Assembly: GCA_013397845.1 (NCBI GenBank)
Contig: VZTG01001075.1
Coordinates: 1,869 to 65,868 of the forward strand
Source: Melanocharis versteri
Lineage: Eukaryota; Chordata; Aves; Passeriformes; Melanocharitidae
Reading direction: 5' to 3'
Length of the DNA stretch: 64,000 nt
Shown here: one piece after another, positions 22,097-37,000 of the stretch
How the letters are laid out: every line of letters begins with the position of its first letter
How positions within the stretch are numbered: position 1 is the first letter of the stretch
Made by a program: the position numbers and the translations under genes
Notes under the pieces: model-generated
Told to the model about the DNA's origin: nothing
Databases searched by the model: none
What the model saw: only the letters and a program-made list of their open reading frames with translations

Positions 22097-25000
22097 CTGG
22101 AAGAAAGAGCACACACATCTGTCAGAGTTGCACTGGCAGCAGCATTCTGGTATTTGAGGATGGATGCTTTACTACAAAGGAAAATAAGCCGCTAATACAG
22201 TACAGGAAATTGTCTGCCATTAAAATTCGCTCGTTGGAGATGACTTACTACTTGATGACTTCAAACTGGCACAAACATCTGCTTACTTTAATCCAAGGCT
22301 CCCACAGACCTTTTAAATATAATCACTATTTTTTCCTGCTCTGACATTTCCGTAAGGTCTCAACTAGTCACTAGTTTTATCCAGAACCCACAGCCTTCCA
22401 TCAGAGTGACAGACAGTCAGCTGTAAGACTTGGCAGGTGCTCCTGCCTGCACCACAGTGACTGTCCAGGAATAGGAAATGTGACTGCAGAATAACGAGAA
22501 CTGGACACCATGTACTTCCCATAATTCAGAAGACCACACGCTCAACAGCAAGCTGGTAGTGCAGCTATTAGGTGGGCAGGATGCACAAATACTCTGATGA
22601 ACACAGGCCAGAAGGTCTCAGGCTGCTACAAACAGATGTGCAGGGTGCTGTGCTGGGAAGGAGATCCACTTCCCTGATTCAGGGCTACCTAACAACCCCA
22701 ACGCCTCTAAAAAATCCTGCCATTGGATTACCTTTGATCTTGAAACCAGCCTAAAGAACAAGACCACTGCCTGCTGAATCTTACAGGAGAATCTCTAAAA
22801 CTTGCATTCAGACCAATGCCCCTGTGCCAGAGCCCGAAGCACTGCTGTTCTGGACGCTTGAGCAGGGAGTGAACAAGCTGACCGCAGGGAAGAAGGCAGG
22901 ACCAGCATTTGCTCTGTTCAGCACCACTGCAGCAGAGCAATTAATTAATTTCTCATCCTTCTCTCAGTCGTGTTTGATTACAGGTATTTTTCAAATTCTC
23001 CATTCTCTATTTGTAATGTACACTGTGCTGTATTGTTTGGGGTGCACAGCTTACAGCAAGGAACTGTGAGCTTCCAAACAGAACTGAGTCCCTATGGCTC
23101 ACTTCTCCCTGCACCTCATTGGCCCCTGCATTGCATGCTGGCCTTGCTCATTCAGCCATTTGCTCCATCTGCTGGACTAATGACTGCAGTTATGCTGGAA
23201 ACAAAACCTGTCTGCTTCCAAAAGCTGCAGACAGCCGGAGTAGGAAGGGTGAGGGTGACACTCCCAGCTTGAGATCAGGCAGTGGATGAACACTGTAAAG
23301 TCACAGTGTCAAATCACTTCTCGAGCAAGCTGAGATTCAATGGGATGAAATCGTGTAAGTGATTCTGTAAAGGAAGCTGCCCATGTGGGAGCAGGAGGAT
23401 TAGAAACCATGTGCTAGACAGAAGCGAGATATTTCCTCCAGATGGTCCCACAGCGCTGGGTGCAGATGCAGGCCTCCTATGCATCTGTGCTCTCTACGTA
23501 TTAACCCAGAGACCCGACTGGAATCTGGAGATTGTCCAGACCTGCTGAGTCCAACCAGACCACGGCAGGTGTGTGCAGTGTATGCACAGGATGGTTGGAA
23601 ACCATCACACACCTTTTACAGCTGCACGCCTGCACAGGAGGAGTGACCCCTCTGAGAAGCACCAGAGGCCTGTCACCTCCAGGCATGCAAAGCGAGGTGC
23701 ACACACAAATCACGTATCCAGCACATGCTCTGCACGCAGGGACCCCCCTCCAGCGAGCTCCCTGCACCAGGACTGCTCTCCGAGCTCCAGAGGTGGGGAG
23801 TGAAACCGGCTGGCAAGGAGCCAAACCGAATTATATACTTACAGACATACCTCTCCAGCAGATAAACAGGAGGCATGTGGGATAGCACAGCTCAGCAGTG
23901 GCTTTGGAAAAACACTAACAACCCCACTGCGTTTTGGTGGTGGCATTACTGCCCACAGCAGCCTCAGAGATTTTGGCATGGAGAAGACAACTAGAGCAGG
24001 GCTGGTTTAAGCTGGGGGCCAAAGCATCTGAGCTGTCCCTCTCTGCTTTCAGTCACAGCTTTGCTAAATAAGCAAACCCACCTGGCCAGCATTTTCAAGT
24101 CATTAAAAGCATTAGACCTGTTAAAACATTCCCAGTGCTTCATGAAGACTGACAATATGCAATACCTGGCTTGATGGAATATAATTTTTAGTATTTTCAC
24201 TTCACCCAAACTTTTGTTAAATACAACCCATTTCCTGCAGTGTACCACAACACACTTCAGTCCTGCCTGTATACTTCTGAGGCCTTCATCCTCAGACACC
24301 TTGAAGCTGGTTCAAGTGAACACTTCCATTAAAATTGCACTCCTCTCCTCTTCCTGCTCCAGCTATACATTCTCTCCCACTGCTGTCCTTTCCTTTCCAG
24401 TGGCACAAGAACTGCAGTGGTCATGTGCTAAACAGCTCCCCACATCCCCAAACTGTCAATTTTTTAGCTGCCTCCATTCCAGTTCTCCACAATGCACTTC
24501 TGCAAGCAGAAAGAAGTGCCTGCAAGCAGACAAAGCAAGGAATAAGGCATTTCTCACTTTGCAATAGCTTGAAATATCTGTTAAATTATAGTCTGAGATC
24601 CTAGGAGCCTGCAAACTTCCTGGGCATCTTTCCTTCCCCATCCCCGCCCCCTGTGGTACCTGTGGGACACAAATGCACTGGAGCTTGTAGATCAGCTTTC
24701 TGGTCTCTGTGATCCCTTTGCACCAGCACACTCCTCTTCAGCAGGGAGTTTGCAAGAAGCAAAAGTTTTGCACAGACTGAGCACCAGCACCCTGATAAAA
24801 GAGGACCTCTCATGCCCCTCAAAGGTGGCTGTCAGCACCCAGATAGGGTGCTGGCACAGCCTCATCCAGCCTCACTGGGGGCCATGTGGCTGCTGTAATC
24901 CATCTATCACCTTATAGAAGGCTCAGGTCTCTTGTATCTGCACCCAGTTGCCACCCGCCAGCAGTAGCCAGCCTGCCCTGTCACAGGCCAGCAGCAGTGT

Positions 25001-28000
25001 CAGGCTGAAGCAGGAGGAGACCTGGCACTGCCACCTCAAAAAACTCACAGAACGGCAACCTCACACCACAGATCCCAGCTGGAACCAGCACCCCTTTTCA
25101 ATAGACTTTAACTTTCTAATAGGTTTCCACCGGAGTCTTTGGCTTTCACTACCGAACATGTTTTGCTAGCCCCAAGATCTCTCTCTCAGGATTTCCCCAC
25201 TCCCTGGCCATGCTGGAGATTTCAAACTGTTTCTATTGCACCCATGGCATTCAGAAGTATTACGCCTTGGAGTTGTATCTCCAGTGTGCCACAAATCAAA
25301 TGCACAGAGGCCCCTGCCCTACTCCATCAACCATAGGAATGTGACCGCCCCCCAAATCAGTATGACTGAAGGAGAGATGGGACGTTTCCATTTTACACTT
25401 TGCTTTTGCCAGGGCGGTCACAGGACCAGGGGGAAGAGGACAGCAGCGCTACATACACACACACTCCTCCAGCGAGCACAGGGAAGTCTCCCTCGGCGAT
25501 CCAGCGCAGCCTGGTTTTGCCGGCGAGGAGGTGAGACACTCTCGGAAGCGCTCCCGGATGCCGTCCCCACAGGTGACACTGCACGGGCTCCAGGGCTGCC
25601 ACCGGCTCCACGTTTCTACAAATACACAAGCTCACAGCAATGAGGAACGAGTCTGCCTCCTCACCTTCAAAGACACAGCCGTTTGTCTTCTTTTTGAGAA
25701 AAACAGCAATAAATAACCAAACAATGCAAACAGCAAGACCAAAAGAGCAAGTGGCATCTAGGGATGAGCCAAAGCTTCCACTCATTGTGTTCCTTTTTTC
25801 ACCCCAGTGTCAGCCTGCAACACAGTGGTCAGTGAACTGGCAGGCAGGTTCTGCCTGGAACAACAGCAAAAGGAAATGAATCCACAGATCTTTGAAGTGG
25901 GATGGTGATTTATATATTAATCCAATTCCTGCCTGACAAACAGTGCATTTACAGCAGGATAACTTGATTGACTTAAGTACAGTTACTACTGATTTATATA
26001 ACTGTGACAGGATGATAAGTCTACGAGTCCTAATGAAATTGCAACATTAGTTTACCCTTTATTTTCTTCTCAGCACACAAGCATGTTATTGAATCATTCA
26101 CCTGACAACTTACAGGTCTCTATTGTTTTATTGCTTATGGTTAGGCAATTAACAAGATGCAATTTTGCATGTTTATTTATTTAAGTGGAGGCAGACTCAG
26201 GTTCTAACACTATGTTATAATTTTTTAATTATAACATCTTCTGTTTAAAAACAACATCTTCATCCAGTGATCTCCACATTAGAGCTTTACAGCAGTGAGA
26301 ACCCACAGAGAGAAAGATGAGACCATTCCCGCCCGTATCTATCAGCTGTGACACCGAAGCAGGGCCACAACTTTAAATACCAAACGAATGCAAGAGTTCA
26401 GGTGCAATTTTAAAGGATAAAACCCCTGGGGACGTGCCTGTGGGTCAGTTGACTTTAACAGAAAGAAGAACAATAGACTACTTAACTCCATTTCACTGCT
26501 CACAGATGAAGTAGAAAAACAGCTAAATAATTTTTTTTTAAGTAGTTCAGGTTAAACTTTGCTCTTTTAAATAATTTATGGTGTTGCTACTGCCAACACA
26601 AGCCATGATTTTTAATTTTATTACTGCTGCTAGCATGCCCCAAGCCGTTAACCAAATTATGATGTCAAAAGACTAGACAGTGTTGCATGACTGAAAATGG
26701 CTTTATGATTTCATGTTTTATTGGTTGCTGTATTGTTCCTAGTGTGTTATTAATTTTAAATATCTCTAACAAGAATAAATACAGCTGTGTTTCAATAGAC
26801 ATTAAACTGTAAAGGCTTTGGGCCTTGTCCTACAAATTTTGGTGAGCATGTCAGCACTATTGTGAGCAGCCTCAGAGGACCAGTGGGGCTGCCCTCCCAG
26901 GGCAGGTCCTCACCTGCACTGCAGGATGGGGCCCCAGAGTTTGAGCTTACACTTGTGCTGCCAGCCACGGCTGCAGAGCGTTTGTGGGCACACACTCACA
27001 CACATTTGTGTGCCTGCGTGTCCCAGGACATCTGCCTGGCCCAACGCAGAGGAGAGGTGGGCATGGCAAGACACCCTGGTGCTGCTGCGCTTCTAAGCCC
27101 ACACAACACCAAGTGACCTCGCGGGCTGTTTGTCACTGACTCCACCACAACACTGCAACATCCAAGATCCCAGGCCGTATTTCACTTTGTGCTCTTCGTG
27201 CACCTCTCTGCTTTCACCCCTCTGTCTCTGGAGCTGGTGATGAGCCCAAAGGCAGGCTGAGCCTTCACACTCCTCCTTCAGTTCGCAGCCATGTCAGTTC
27301 CCAGTGAAGTGCAAAATGGAGCAAGTGTATGGTGTCAGGAGAAAAGGGAGTAGGAGGATGCCAAGAAGCAGGTAACTGAGGAAGTTTGTTGGGATAAAGA
27401 GTCTCACAAAGGTACAGACCATGGACAGTTTGCAAATCACATCGGTTAGCGAGCAAAGCTATTACTGAGGGCAGGAAGAAAAAACGTTCATAATCAATAG
27501 TCAGTCAAGGGCTCATTGATGCCTCCTGAAAAAGACGTCATGATAACATAGCATCATACATATCATAGGATCTCACAACAGTTCTCTTCATATCAAGATC
27601 ATGAAGGACTCCAGCAGTGTCCCTCACCACTGGCAGAGGGGCTAGGTGAAGGACCTACCTCCCTGTAGACCTAAAGACTCTGTGTGAGCAGTTTGGTGAG
27701 TTCCTGTCATAATTTCCAGTGCGAGAGCTAACTTGTTTCCCTCTCTCCACATTTCCTGCTCGTTTAAACTTCTGTTAATTAAAGTCAGATGCAGAGCCAA
27801 ACTCAGAAAGGTTCTGGTTGCCTCCAGTGCTAACACTGGTGATAGTGGAGGGTGCTCAACAGTCTCCACATTAATGCCTGTGGGTTTCAACATACAAGAA
27901 CATTTAGGATGAGTAATTTGCTAACACTGACGTCAAACCTAAGATGTGCCCATTTGCTCCAGGACACTTTTCACTGACTTGGACTTTGGCTAAAAGCATA

Positions 28001-31000
28001 GAGTTCCTTAGCAAAAACACTTGGCATCCATAGCTTGGGGGCTAAAAAATGTGCCTTAAACAGCAGGAGAGCAAGAAATGTTCCAGCTCCCATGAAAGAT
28101 GGGAGATTTAAACCCCTGCAACTTACTTTGCAATCCCCTGCAATTATCAGAATGTAAAAGAAAATGAAGCACAGTTTATTCTCCCCCAAGGAAATGAAAT
28201 GATTAACCTCCATTTAAGACAAACAGATTGAAAGTGCCGGGGGAAAAACCAGAAGGTATGCACTGCAAACTAGCTCTAATAAGCGTGAGGTTTTTTCACA
28301 CACAATTGAGGAATCAATTATCAACGTGAAGACATCTAACTGATGAGTTATTTTGAAATAGCTGACAGTTGGCAGATCTGCCAACATGAAAGATAAATGC
28401 AATTAACTGCGTCGATTATTGTTCTGCATAAATTTCTCCCCTCAAATTTCTGTGTTCCCAAGACTTTGTGCATGCAGTGCTGTCCATCAGCAGAGTCAGC
28501 AAGGGACGCTCAGCATCGTCCTTCCAGCCTGACACACGTGATAGTCCTAAGCACTTCAACCAGGCCAGCGGCGTGGGATAAAATCACTAACTACTGACAG
28601 GTTCATGTAAATATCTACGCTAGCCCAAGGGATTCCAGGATATTTTTGGAATCTGAGATCAGTTTTTAGGTCCTGAGAATGTATTTACAGACATCGTATT
28701 GGTGTTTCGGCAAGACATTGGAAAACAACCTCTCACCCTTCCATGGAAATGAAGCCTGGGTGCACTGAAATGGTGGCATGTTCCAACAGGTTACTAATTT
28801 GGACAGTGAAAGGACAAGGATCCCTTTAAAGAAAGAAATCCTAGACACTGCCTGGGAAAATTAAAGTCTTTTCCCCATAAACAGCCATTGTTAAGAAATA
28901 GGGAGGCACAGCCTAAAAATATTTTTTTCCAGAAGCTAAGAGTCTGTAACTGAGTCTGTAAAACCTGATTTATTCCTAATGTGTGGAGATGAAGCATTTA
29001 CTGACACAGGAAAAGTGGATGGGGTGCAAACCAGCTCTGGCATACCCAGATCCCCTGCGTATGCCTGTTTCTAAATAAACACCCAACCCAGGTACAGATT
29101 CAGGTAACAGAGCTAATTAGTTCCCAGATTTTCCTACCAACAAGCAGATCTGATTCACACAGCCTTATTCAGGAAGCAAAAATTTGACAGAAATTGTACA
29201 TCCCTGCCTGACCTCTAGATGCTCCATTTACTCCTCTCCTCCCTTACTGACCACTTTTCAGGTCTTCCCACACCTTCCTCTTTCCCTTTTCAGGCAGCAG
29301 CTGCATTTCTTATGCCCTGCCAACATCCCAATAGCTTTTTTTTTGACAGCTAGCAAAAGTCAGATGAACAAAATTCATTTGTGCTGTAGGCAAGTGTAAC
29401 AAAGAACTGGAAAAGAAAGTTAATTAACATCAGAAATATGAAAAAAAATTGCTTTTTTCTACACTTTAGCATGACTGATTAATATTATCAGTCTTGTCCT
29501 GAATGTTTCAAGCAGGATACAGGCTAGGACATGGGTCATCCTTCTAAGGAGTGCAGAAGTCTCAATGCTGGGGACACTCAAATTCCAGATGAGCAAAGCA
29601 TAGGATAAAGCATGGAAAAGAATGAGCCTGCAATGCATCTGTTGCTGAGTAAGATGATCTAACAGAGTTTCCTACCTCAGGCATCCCAATAATCCAGTCA
29701 AACACTGGGGGAAAAAATGAGCTGCATGCTCCTGTGTGAAACAGTGAAGAGCCCACCAAGATAAAAGGTCCTACTCACATCTCACTGTTAATTTTTTCAC
29801 AGGTTTTCCAGTTAGGGTCTACAGAAAGCTGCACAAGTGCTGTCTCACAATTAATGGATGTATTCCCCACCTTTAACAGATATATCCACAGTCTGGGATA
29901 GCACAAGTTTTTTGTGACACTTATTTTCAAGCTGATGGCCTGGGCTGGAAGAGCTGCTGCCCTGGCCCACTCAGGGCCACTGGGAGCTTTCTCCTTCCTA
30001 CTCCAAGCACAAGTCAGATTCCTGTTCCAAAAGGCTGTACTAAACTTGGCCAGGATGAGGAGTAAAGACCAGGACTGACAAAGCATCAGGAATATAACTC
30101 ATGTCTGATATATGGAAAATAGATGTGGCAAAATCATCTTTTATCTCATCATCTGTGGTTTGGATGAAGATCATTTTAATGATTTAGGAACTTTGATCTT
30201 TTACAAAACAGCATCTCTGCTTCATAACAATAGAGCATATGCTAAATGAAGTAAGAACTGGCTGAGTGACAGATTGGATATGCAACTGTCAACAGAAAAC
30301 CATCACTGAGTGAGAATGCATTTGGAGAGATTCCAAAGGGATTAGTATAAGGCCCAGTGCTTCCCTAGTCGACATGAAAATAAATATAAACCATTACTGA
30401 GAAAATATGCCACTCCTTTAATGACATAAGCAGATAGTGCAGTTGCATGGAGCAACATAGGATACTTGCTAATTTAGGATAATTCAAGGAAAATAGATTC
30501 TAAATCAGCAAAGTGAAAAATGTAGGAAGAAGGAATGAAAATTGCACCTGCAGGATGATAGACTCCATTCTGAAACAGCTCAAGAGGAGTCCATGGGGCA
30601 AAAGTTATGGAAAATTGCATAATGCAATCAGTGGAATGAAAGCAGAGGTAGGGGTAAGGAGAGTGCTACTGCTCAAGCAGCATCAGTGAGAAGGATGTCT
30701 GAACACAGCACACAAAGCTGGTACCCTGCTTGTCAAATAAATATGAGTGTTTAAAATAACAGAAAGGGAGCCAAACAGAATCAGTAAATTAATCAAATCC
30801 TCATGAAAATGCCTTCCAATTAAAGACCCAATCTTTTCAGTTTATTAAAAAGAACATTGAGAAAATCTGGTAGAAGTGAGATGACCTGGATGTGCAAATG
30901 TCTTCGTGAGACAAAGACAGTAGATAGGAAACAGCTATCAGAGAGCAGCAGAGCAAAATCCAGTCACCAGAGAATGAAGGTAGATTAGCTTTAGTTATGA

Positions 31001-34000
31001 AACACACAAAGTTTCCCTTTTCAAAAGAATAAATAAATCAGAGCACAGTATTGAGAGAAATTGCCAGAAAAGTCTGTTTTGTGGTGTCTTCAGCAGAAGA
31101 CTGGATAACTCTCTGGGGAGTAAGTGGCAGTCAGATGCAAAGACTAGATGTGGGGCTCAACACCAGGGAAACTGAATGAAAAATGATGGCCCACACTGCA
31201 CAGGAGCCCAGACTAGAGGATTTATCACCTCCTTGCCTTAAACTTCAGGAAGTCCAAAGCAGAAATTAGGAGACTTGAGGAGAGGCGCCTGTTGTGCAGC
31301 AGTCACGTTTTACACAAACAGCTCTCAGGGGTCTGGGCGTAAGCAGGGCACCTCCCAGTGCCCTGCAGCAGGGTGAGGGGGCTCAGGGGAGCTCCTTCCG
31401 AAGGAGCCAGGAGGCTGATGGCCATCACAGGCAGCGCAGGTTCGCTCTGTCAGTCGTGGCTTCAGGCTGATGTGCCCCTCCCAAAACACCCTGCTCCTTT
31501 CAAAGTCTGCCTGCAGGCTTTGAAGTCTCACAGATGCAGGCACAAAGTCAGATGTGCTGCAGTCTAATTAATTTCAGGTTGACATTTTATTTACGACTAC
31601 ACGGTGTGGTTTCGCTTTCATCGGCTTTGTAGATGTGATACTCTTAACTTGGCAGCTATTGACTTAACTCTGCTCTTCAAGAGGCATAGCCTGATTCTTT
31701 CGGATGTGGTTGTAAGGACGAGGCTACTGAGGAACCCAGGGAAACAGAGCAGACTGTAGGGAACCATTGCTTAATGTAGATCTCATCAATTAAAACAGTT
31801 AAATATCAGGCACAGAATCATATCTATATCTTATGCTAGTTATTTATCTGTCAGGGTAATTATCTAGATCATATGAGTGTAACATACCACCCAGGTATAC
31901 ATGAAAAACTAGAATTCTCTCTTCCTTTTTCCTTGAGAATTATCTCCATTAAGGAAATAACATGCTTTCATTTTTAGATAGACCTTCTTCTGCCAAAGGA
32001 AGAGAGGGAGTGCCAACAGAGAATGCAGATGGGAAGTTAAGATGAAGAGAACTACGCACTGAGTTTGGCATGTGTTGAAAATAGAGGTCATTTTTAGTAC
32101 AGAGAGTTAATTAAATAGCTAACAGTTTTAGAATTTGTGAAATAGCACAAAGTAAGACCACATGATGCTAGGAACCTCATTAAGGTAGGCTATGTCTGTG
32201 ACTGTGTGCTCTAGAGCATGTCCTACACTCCTGGTCTCCTCATGATCCCTCTCAGATACCTGCCCGTGAAGTGCAATGGTCACTTTTTGCCTAGAGCTCC
32301 TGCACTTTCTTTACAGGGGAGCCAAGGTGGGGAGGTGAGGAAAATGATGCACATCTTAAACCTTTCAAGCCAAACTCTTTGAAGTGTGCAGTTGGAAAAG
32401 GCTAATCCATTACCTATAGGCACAAGCCTGTTCCAAATGAGAACATTTACCTTTCAGGGTGTAGGCAACACAACCTAACTCAACTCAACCCAATCCCAAT
32501 TCCCTCGTGCACCTACGGCCCATCCCTCTCTGTGGCTGCCTTCCACAAATGAGTGATGAGAAGCGTATTTGCCTCATCTGCTTCTTCTGCCATGCAACTG
32601 TGGTTTGTAGACTGTCAAACCATGGACTGCCATTTCTAACACTACAGCTGCATAACATATACATGGTTTTGGCTTCTGCCACCCAGCACTCTCTCAGACT
32701 ATGCCTGATCATGGTCCAAAGGATTATATGGACCACAGACTGTCCCCAGTTGACAGACCGTACTATTCTAATCTTTCCTATAAGGAAACGTTTGGCTATA
32801 TCAATGTGACCCATGATCTGCCAGATGGCCTCATGGGTCAGAAAATGCACCCTTGTCTGTTCTAAGCAGCAGAAACACCTCTTGAAAGGCTGCTTTAAAA
32901 ACCCGCCAGCTGTCCAAGTGACACAGATGTGCCTTTCACTGTAGCCAAATCCTGACTCATCTCACCAAAGTTTGTGTATCTAACAGGTAGGGCTCTAAAC
33001 TTCTACAGCAACTGGGTAGAGAAAAAGACACTCGTGTGAGGATTCAGCCCCTGTATGTTCAACACCCATGAATCACCCTTGCAAGATGCCTCTCAACTAA
33101 AAAGCTAGACAACTACTTAATGTTGGGTCCTGGCTTTTAGACACTTTGATGCAGGCAAGACTAATCCTACCTTTACAGCATCCAGTGGGCCAGACCTACT
33201 GCAGTAGCTTCTTACCTCCCTGAGAGGGACAAGTTTCATTTTCAGCCAGACTAGATAGGTACATCATTCAGAATGCCCTAAGTGGTTTGGGTCGGTACCT
33301 AGCGTTAACTTAGTGCAGCCTTAAGTTGCACTTAACAGCGGCGCTCGTTACCAAATATCCTTGTGTATTCCTCTACGTAACAGTCTATCTTGTTCCCACC
33401 TGCGTATGACATTACAACTATTTTGTCTGGTCCAGGAGACCCAAAATCATTACCCACGTTGGCTGGGAAGAGTGCTGACTTCGGCTAAAAGAGGAAAAAC
33501 ATCAGTACCAACCCATATTCCTTTGGATCATCATACACTCCTTAACTCTTGCTGGAAAATAGCTTCGGTTTGAGAAACTGAGGAGGTCAAAGCAGTATTT
33601 GTTCTTCCCCACATCAAACAAAGTGCAGTTAAATTCTGTCCTGTTGTCTCCTGGGTGAAGGGTGTTTTCATACAGCCAAGTTGTTCTTTGACTCGGATGC
33701 TTGAGAGCCTCTTTATAAACAACAATTTTTCCACTGATAGAAGTGCACGGCGGAGAGATTACGAAGACCTGAACCAAAGTTTTGCATGTGGCTTCTGCTG
33801 CAACAACCAGTCTGTATCCAAATTTGTGGAGGAGATCCACAGGTCCTATGGAGGCAATGATGGAGTGTGTTTCTAACGATTTCAGTAACACAGTGATGTA
33901 TATTTCTTGACCAACGGGTGGGCAATCAAACTCTACCCACTGAGACCTAGACAGGGGGACTCCTTTGCTAGTTCTAATGCCCAGAGTCTCATCAGAGCTT

Positions 34001-37000
34001 ACCCTTCTGAATTCATAAAGGGTGCTGGTGAATATCACATCCAATGAAATCACAGTCCTGTTCATGGCACATAATTGCTCATTTGTAAAAAGTCCAACCT
34101 GAAGGGAGCTCCCAAGCACCTCTGAACTCCTGTTCAAATCAATGTGAAATACAGGCCATTCCACATGGAGGGTGGACATGCTGCTTCTGCTCCACTGGGC
34201 AGCACTGCCGTTGTCACTGGGAGAGACCATCCTGAACAAGAAGTCACCAGCACTCACGAAATGGAAACACTCAAACACCACCGTCCCCTGGGACTGATTT
34301 GCTGGAAGCTGTTTTCTTGCAATTATCTCATTGGTGCTGGCATCCAGTAAAAGGATGGACACGTGCTCTGCTGTCACATTACCACCACTGTAGTACTGAT
34401 ACTCCACTGACACTGTGTCGTTGCTGAAGGCTACATGATCCGGGTGCTCCAACAGGAGATACTCCACTTCGCCGAGAACTAAAGAGAAAAGTTTCACAAC
34501 AGTATTAAGAAACAGACAAGCGATTGTTCCTATGGAAGAAAACAAACACTTTAAAAATGGGTATTAAAAGTGGTTTGCAATCTTTTTCAAGTGAACCAGA
34601 TCACAGAAAAAAAAAAGGTCCTAGCAATAGCAGTTAGAGCTCAACAGCTCTCCTCTGTGCAGGGATGTGATTTGGAGCAGCTCAAAGTCCACTGCTGGGG
34701 TAGGGGTAAAAACCAGTATTTTAAAGCAAACCACTAACCACCCAAAAGATTAAGAGAAAACTTAATTAATCAGAATAGATTCTCAAACTTTTCAATTTCT
34801 TTCACTTACAGATTTTTAAACTCCACTTCACAGAGGCCAACTGTTTTTCAGCTTTAGCTGTAATTTAGCAAAAAAAGGACAGTGATTTCTTATACAGACA
34901 GATGAAAAATGTCCCCCAAGTTAAACAGAATAGGAAGTCTGCATGATGCTTTTTGAAGCCTCTTCTCTTGCTCTGTCTTATGAATCTTTCATTTTGTTCA
35001 TTTGCATTGCAGACATTTGAGTGAAAGAGCTGAAAATAACAGTGACGGTGGCTGCAGCACTTTTCTTGTCTCAGATGTGGTGCAACATGCCTAAATGACA
35101 TCATTTCATTATAAATGGCGCAGTCTTTTCAAATTCACTTCTTGCATGACCATGTTTGTGCAAGTTGCCAAATTATCCTGAGACATGCTGTAACTAGCGA
35201 TGATATCTAAAGCAATAAATTGGGAAGATCACATTTCCGTTCTTAGCTTGGCTACCTCCTCTGTGTTGCTTGAACCTTAAGGATTTCAGACACAGAAAGG
35301 TTATCTGAAAATGGGAACTGCATACATCTATTCCAGATACAGAATGTGCTGTGAGACATCTTTATTTAATTAATTGTCTGGGGAAAGGCTTCTGAGTCTT
35401 GGATGGATGGTCCCACAGAAGTGTAAAACTTCAGTTAAAGCAATCCTTTCATAAGTAGTATCAACTAACAATACTTTGACTTGTTAAATCTGTTACACAT
35501 GTCTTAAGATTACCTCAAAGAAAGCTTCGCTGGAAAAACACTACAACTGCCAAGGCAAGCACTCAGCAGTCAGGAGTAGCAGGACTCATCTCACATAATA
35601 TTAGACGCCTACTACTCTAAGCTTCAATTTGAGTTAGTCACCTTGGATTCACTTTCTTCTCAGCAGGGAAAATTTTCAGGAAGAAATTCATCTGACTGGC
35701 TAAAGACATTTACATCTGGGTGGGGTGCAGTTTGCACTAGAAAAAAAAGAGCCTATTACTTGCCACCAGCTATAACATGTCCTTAAAATAACCAGCTCCA
35801 ACCACACACATAAAGTCCGAATAAAGGTGGCACGCACAGCCTTACACACATAAATCGTGCATATACTCTCACATGTATGTACTATAACTCAAGTCTTTCA
35901 TTTGCATTTCCACAAGACACTGCTTCATTTGGCAGATGGACAGTGCTCATTACCAGAGGGTTCTTTTGTTCTCATTCTTCTATGGGTGGTCCTATGTATT
36001 ATTGACTGCATACCATCCAAAATCCATCCTGATAACACAGAATTATTCATTTCCCCCATGGACTCTCCTATTGTGCTCTTACTGTAGTGTATTAGGGCAT
36101 TAGAAATATTAATGACTTTATCCTTCTAAAATCCCTGAAAAATGAGAGGAGGTCCCTATTCTTGTTTAGTGTGTTAGGAACCAAGGCACAGGCATGAAGG
36201 TAAAAACTGTCGAGTATCAACTAATTGTAGTGACCTGTGAAAGCCAGGACCTGATTTTAAATACAGTGGTCCTTCAGACATCCAAAGCAGGATCGCGTTC
36301 ATCGCAGCTGTGGTGAGCACATGGCACCTGATCTCAACTTGGACACCGAGAGAGTAAGAAACAGACCCTAAACACCTATGAAAAATGTCTCTCTGAACTG
36401 CCCAGCAACACATTCTCCTTGCTCTTCATGTTTTGGCTCTGTCACGTCTGCCTGCCCATATTTTGCAGTCCTGTTTCTACCACTGTCTACTTTCAGTATC
36501 TCTTGGGTACTAGCCTAACTCCATTAATGCTACCACAGTTCTCCAAACTCCTGCCCTCGTGTCTTCACCTTACAGCTCTTTATCTTCTGCTGTTCCTTGG
36601 GCTTGCAATTAACTCCAGCATGTTCCCACCTTCCTTGCTTAGAGCTAGCATTCCATCAGGGAGCACAGGACAATCAACTCTTGCGTCCAGTAACGCTGGA
36701 GAATTCTTGCCCTGGGCTGGAGCATGCACAGTGTTGTATGGGGCTGGCAAGAGGAGCCAGTGGGAGTTGGGGCACACTTGACCCTTCAGAAAATCTCATC
36801 ACTAATTCATCTGCAAGGATTTAGATCTGGACCAGATATAGGCAACTCTTTATAAGGACAGCAGAAAGCATGTCCCAGGCCACTGTGAGCACTTTAACAA
36901 AGATGAAGTTCCCACAGCTGTGTTAGTTTCCAAGTGAAATGGTTGTGATTTGCTGGGGTTTTGTTTCTTTGATAGTGGGCAAAAAGATGCATTTCTCTAC

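Noticed and set aside
32485..32850. Overlapping 100- and 121-codon frames on both strands inside a THSD1 intron
   Set aside because: No known protein similarity. Open frames on both strands of the same stretch are typical of chance composition; an old unclassified repeat is possible.
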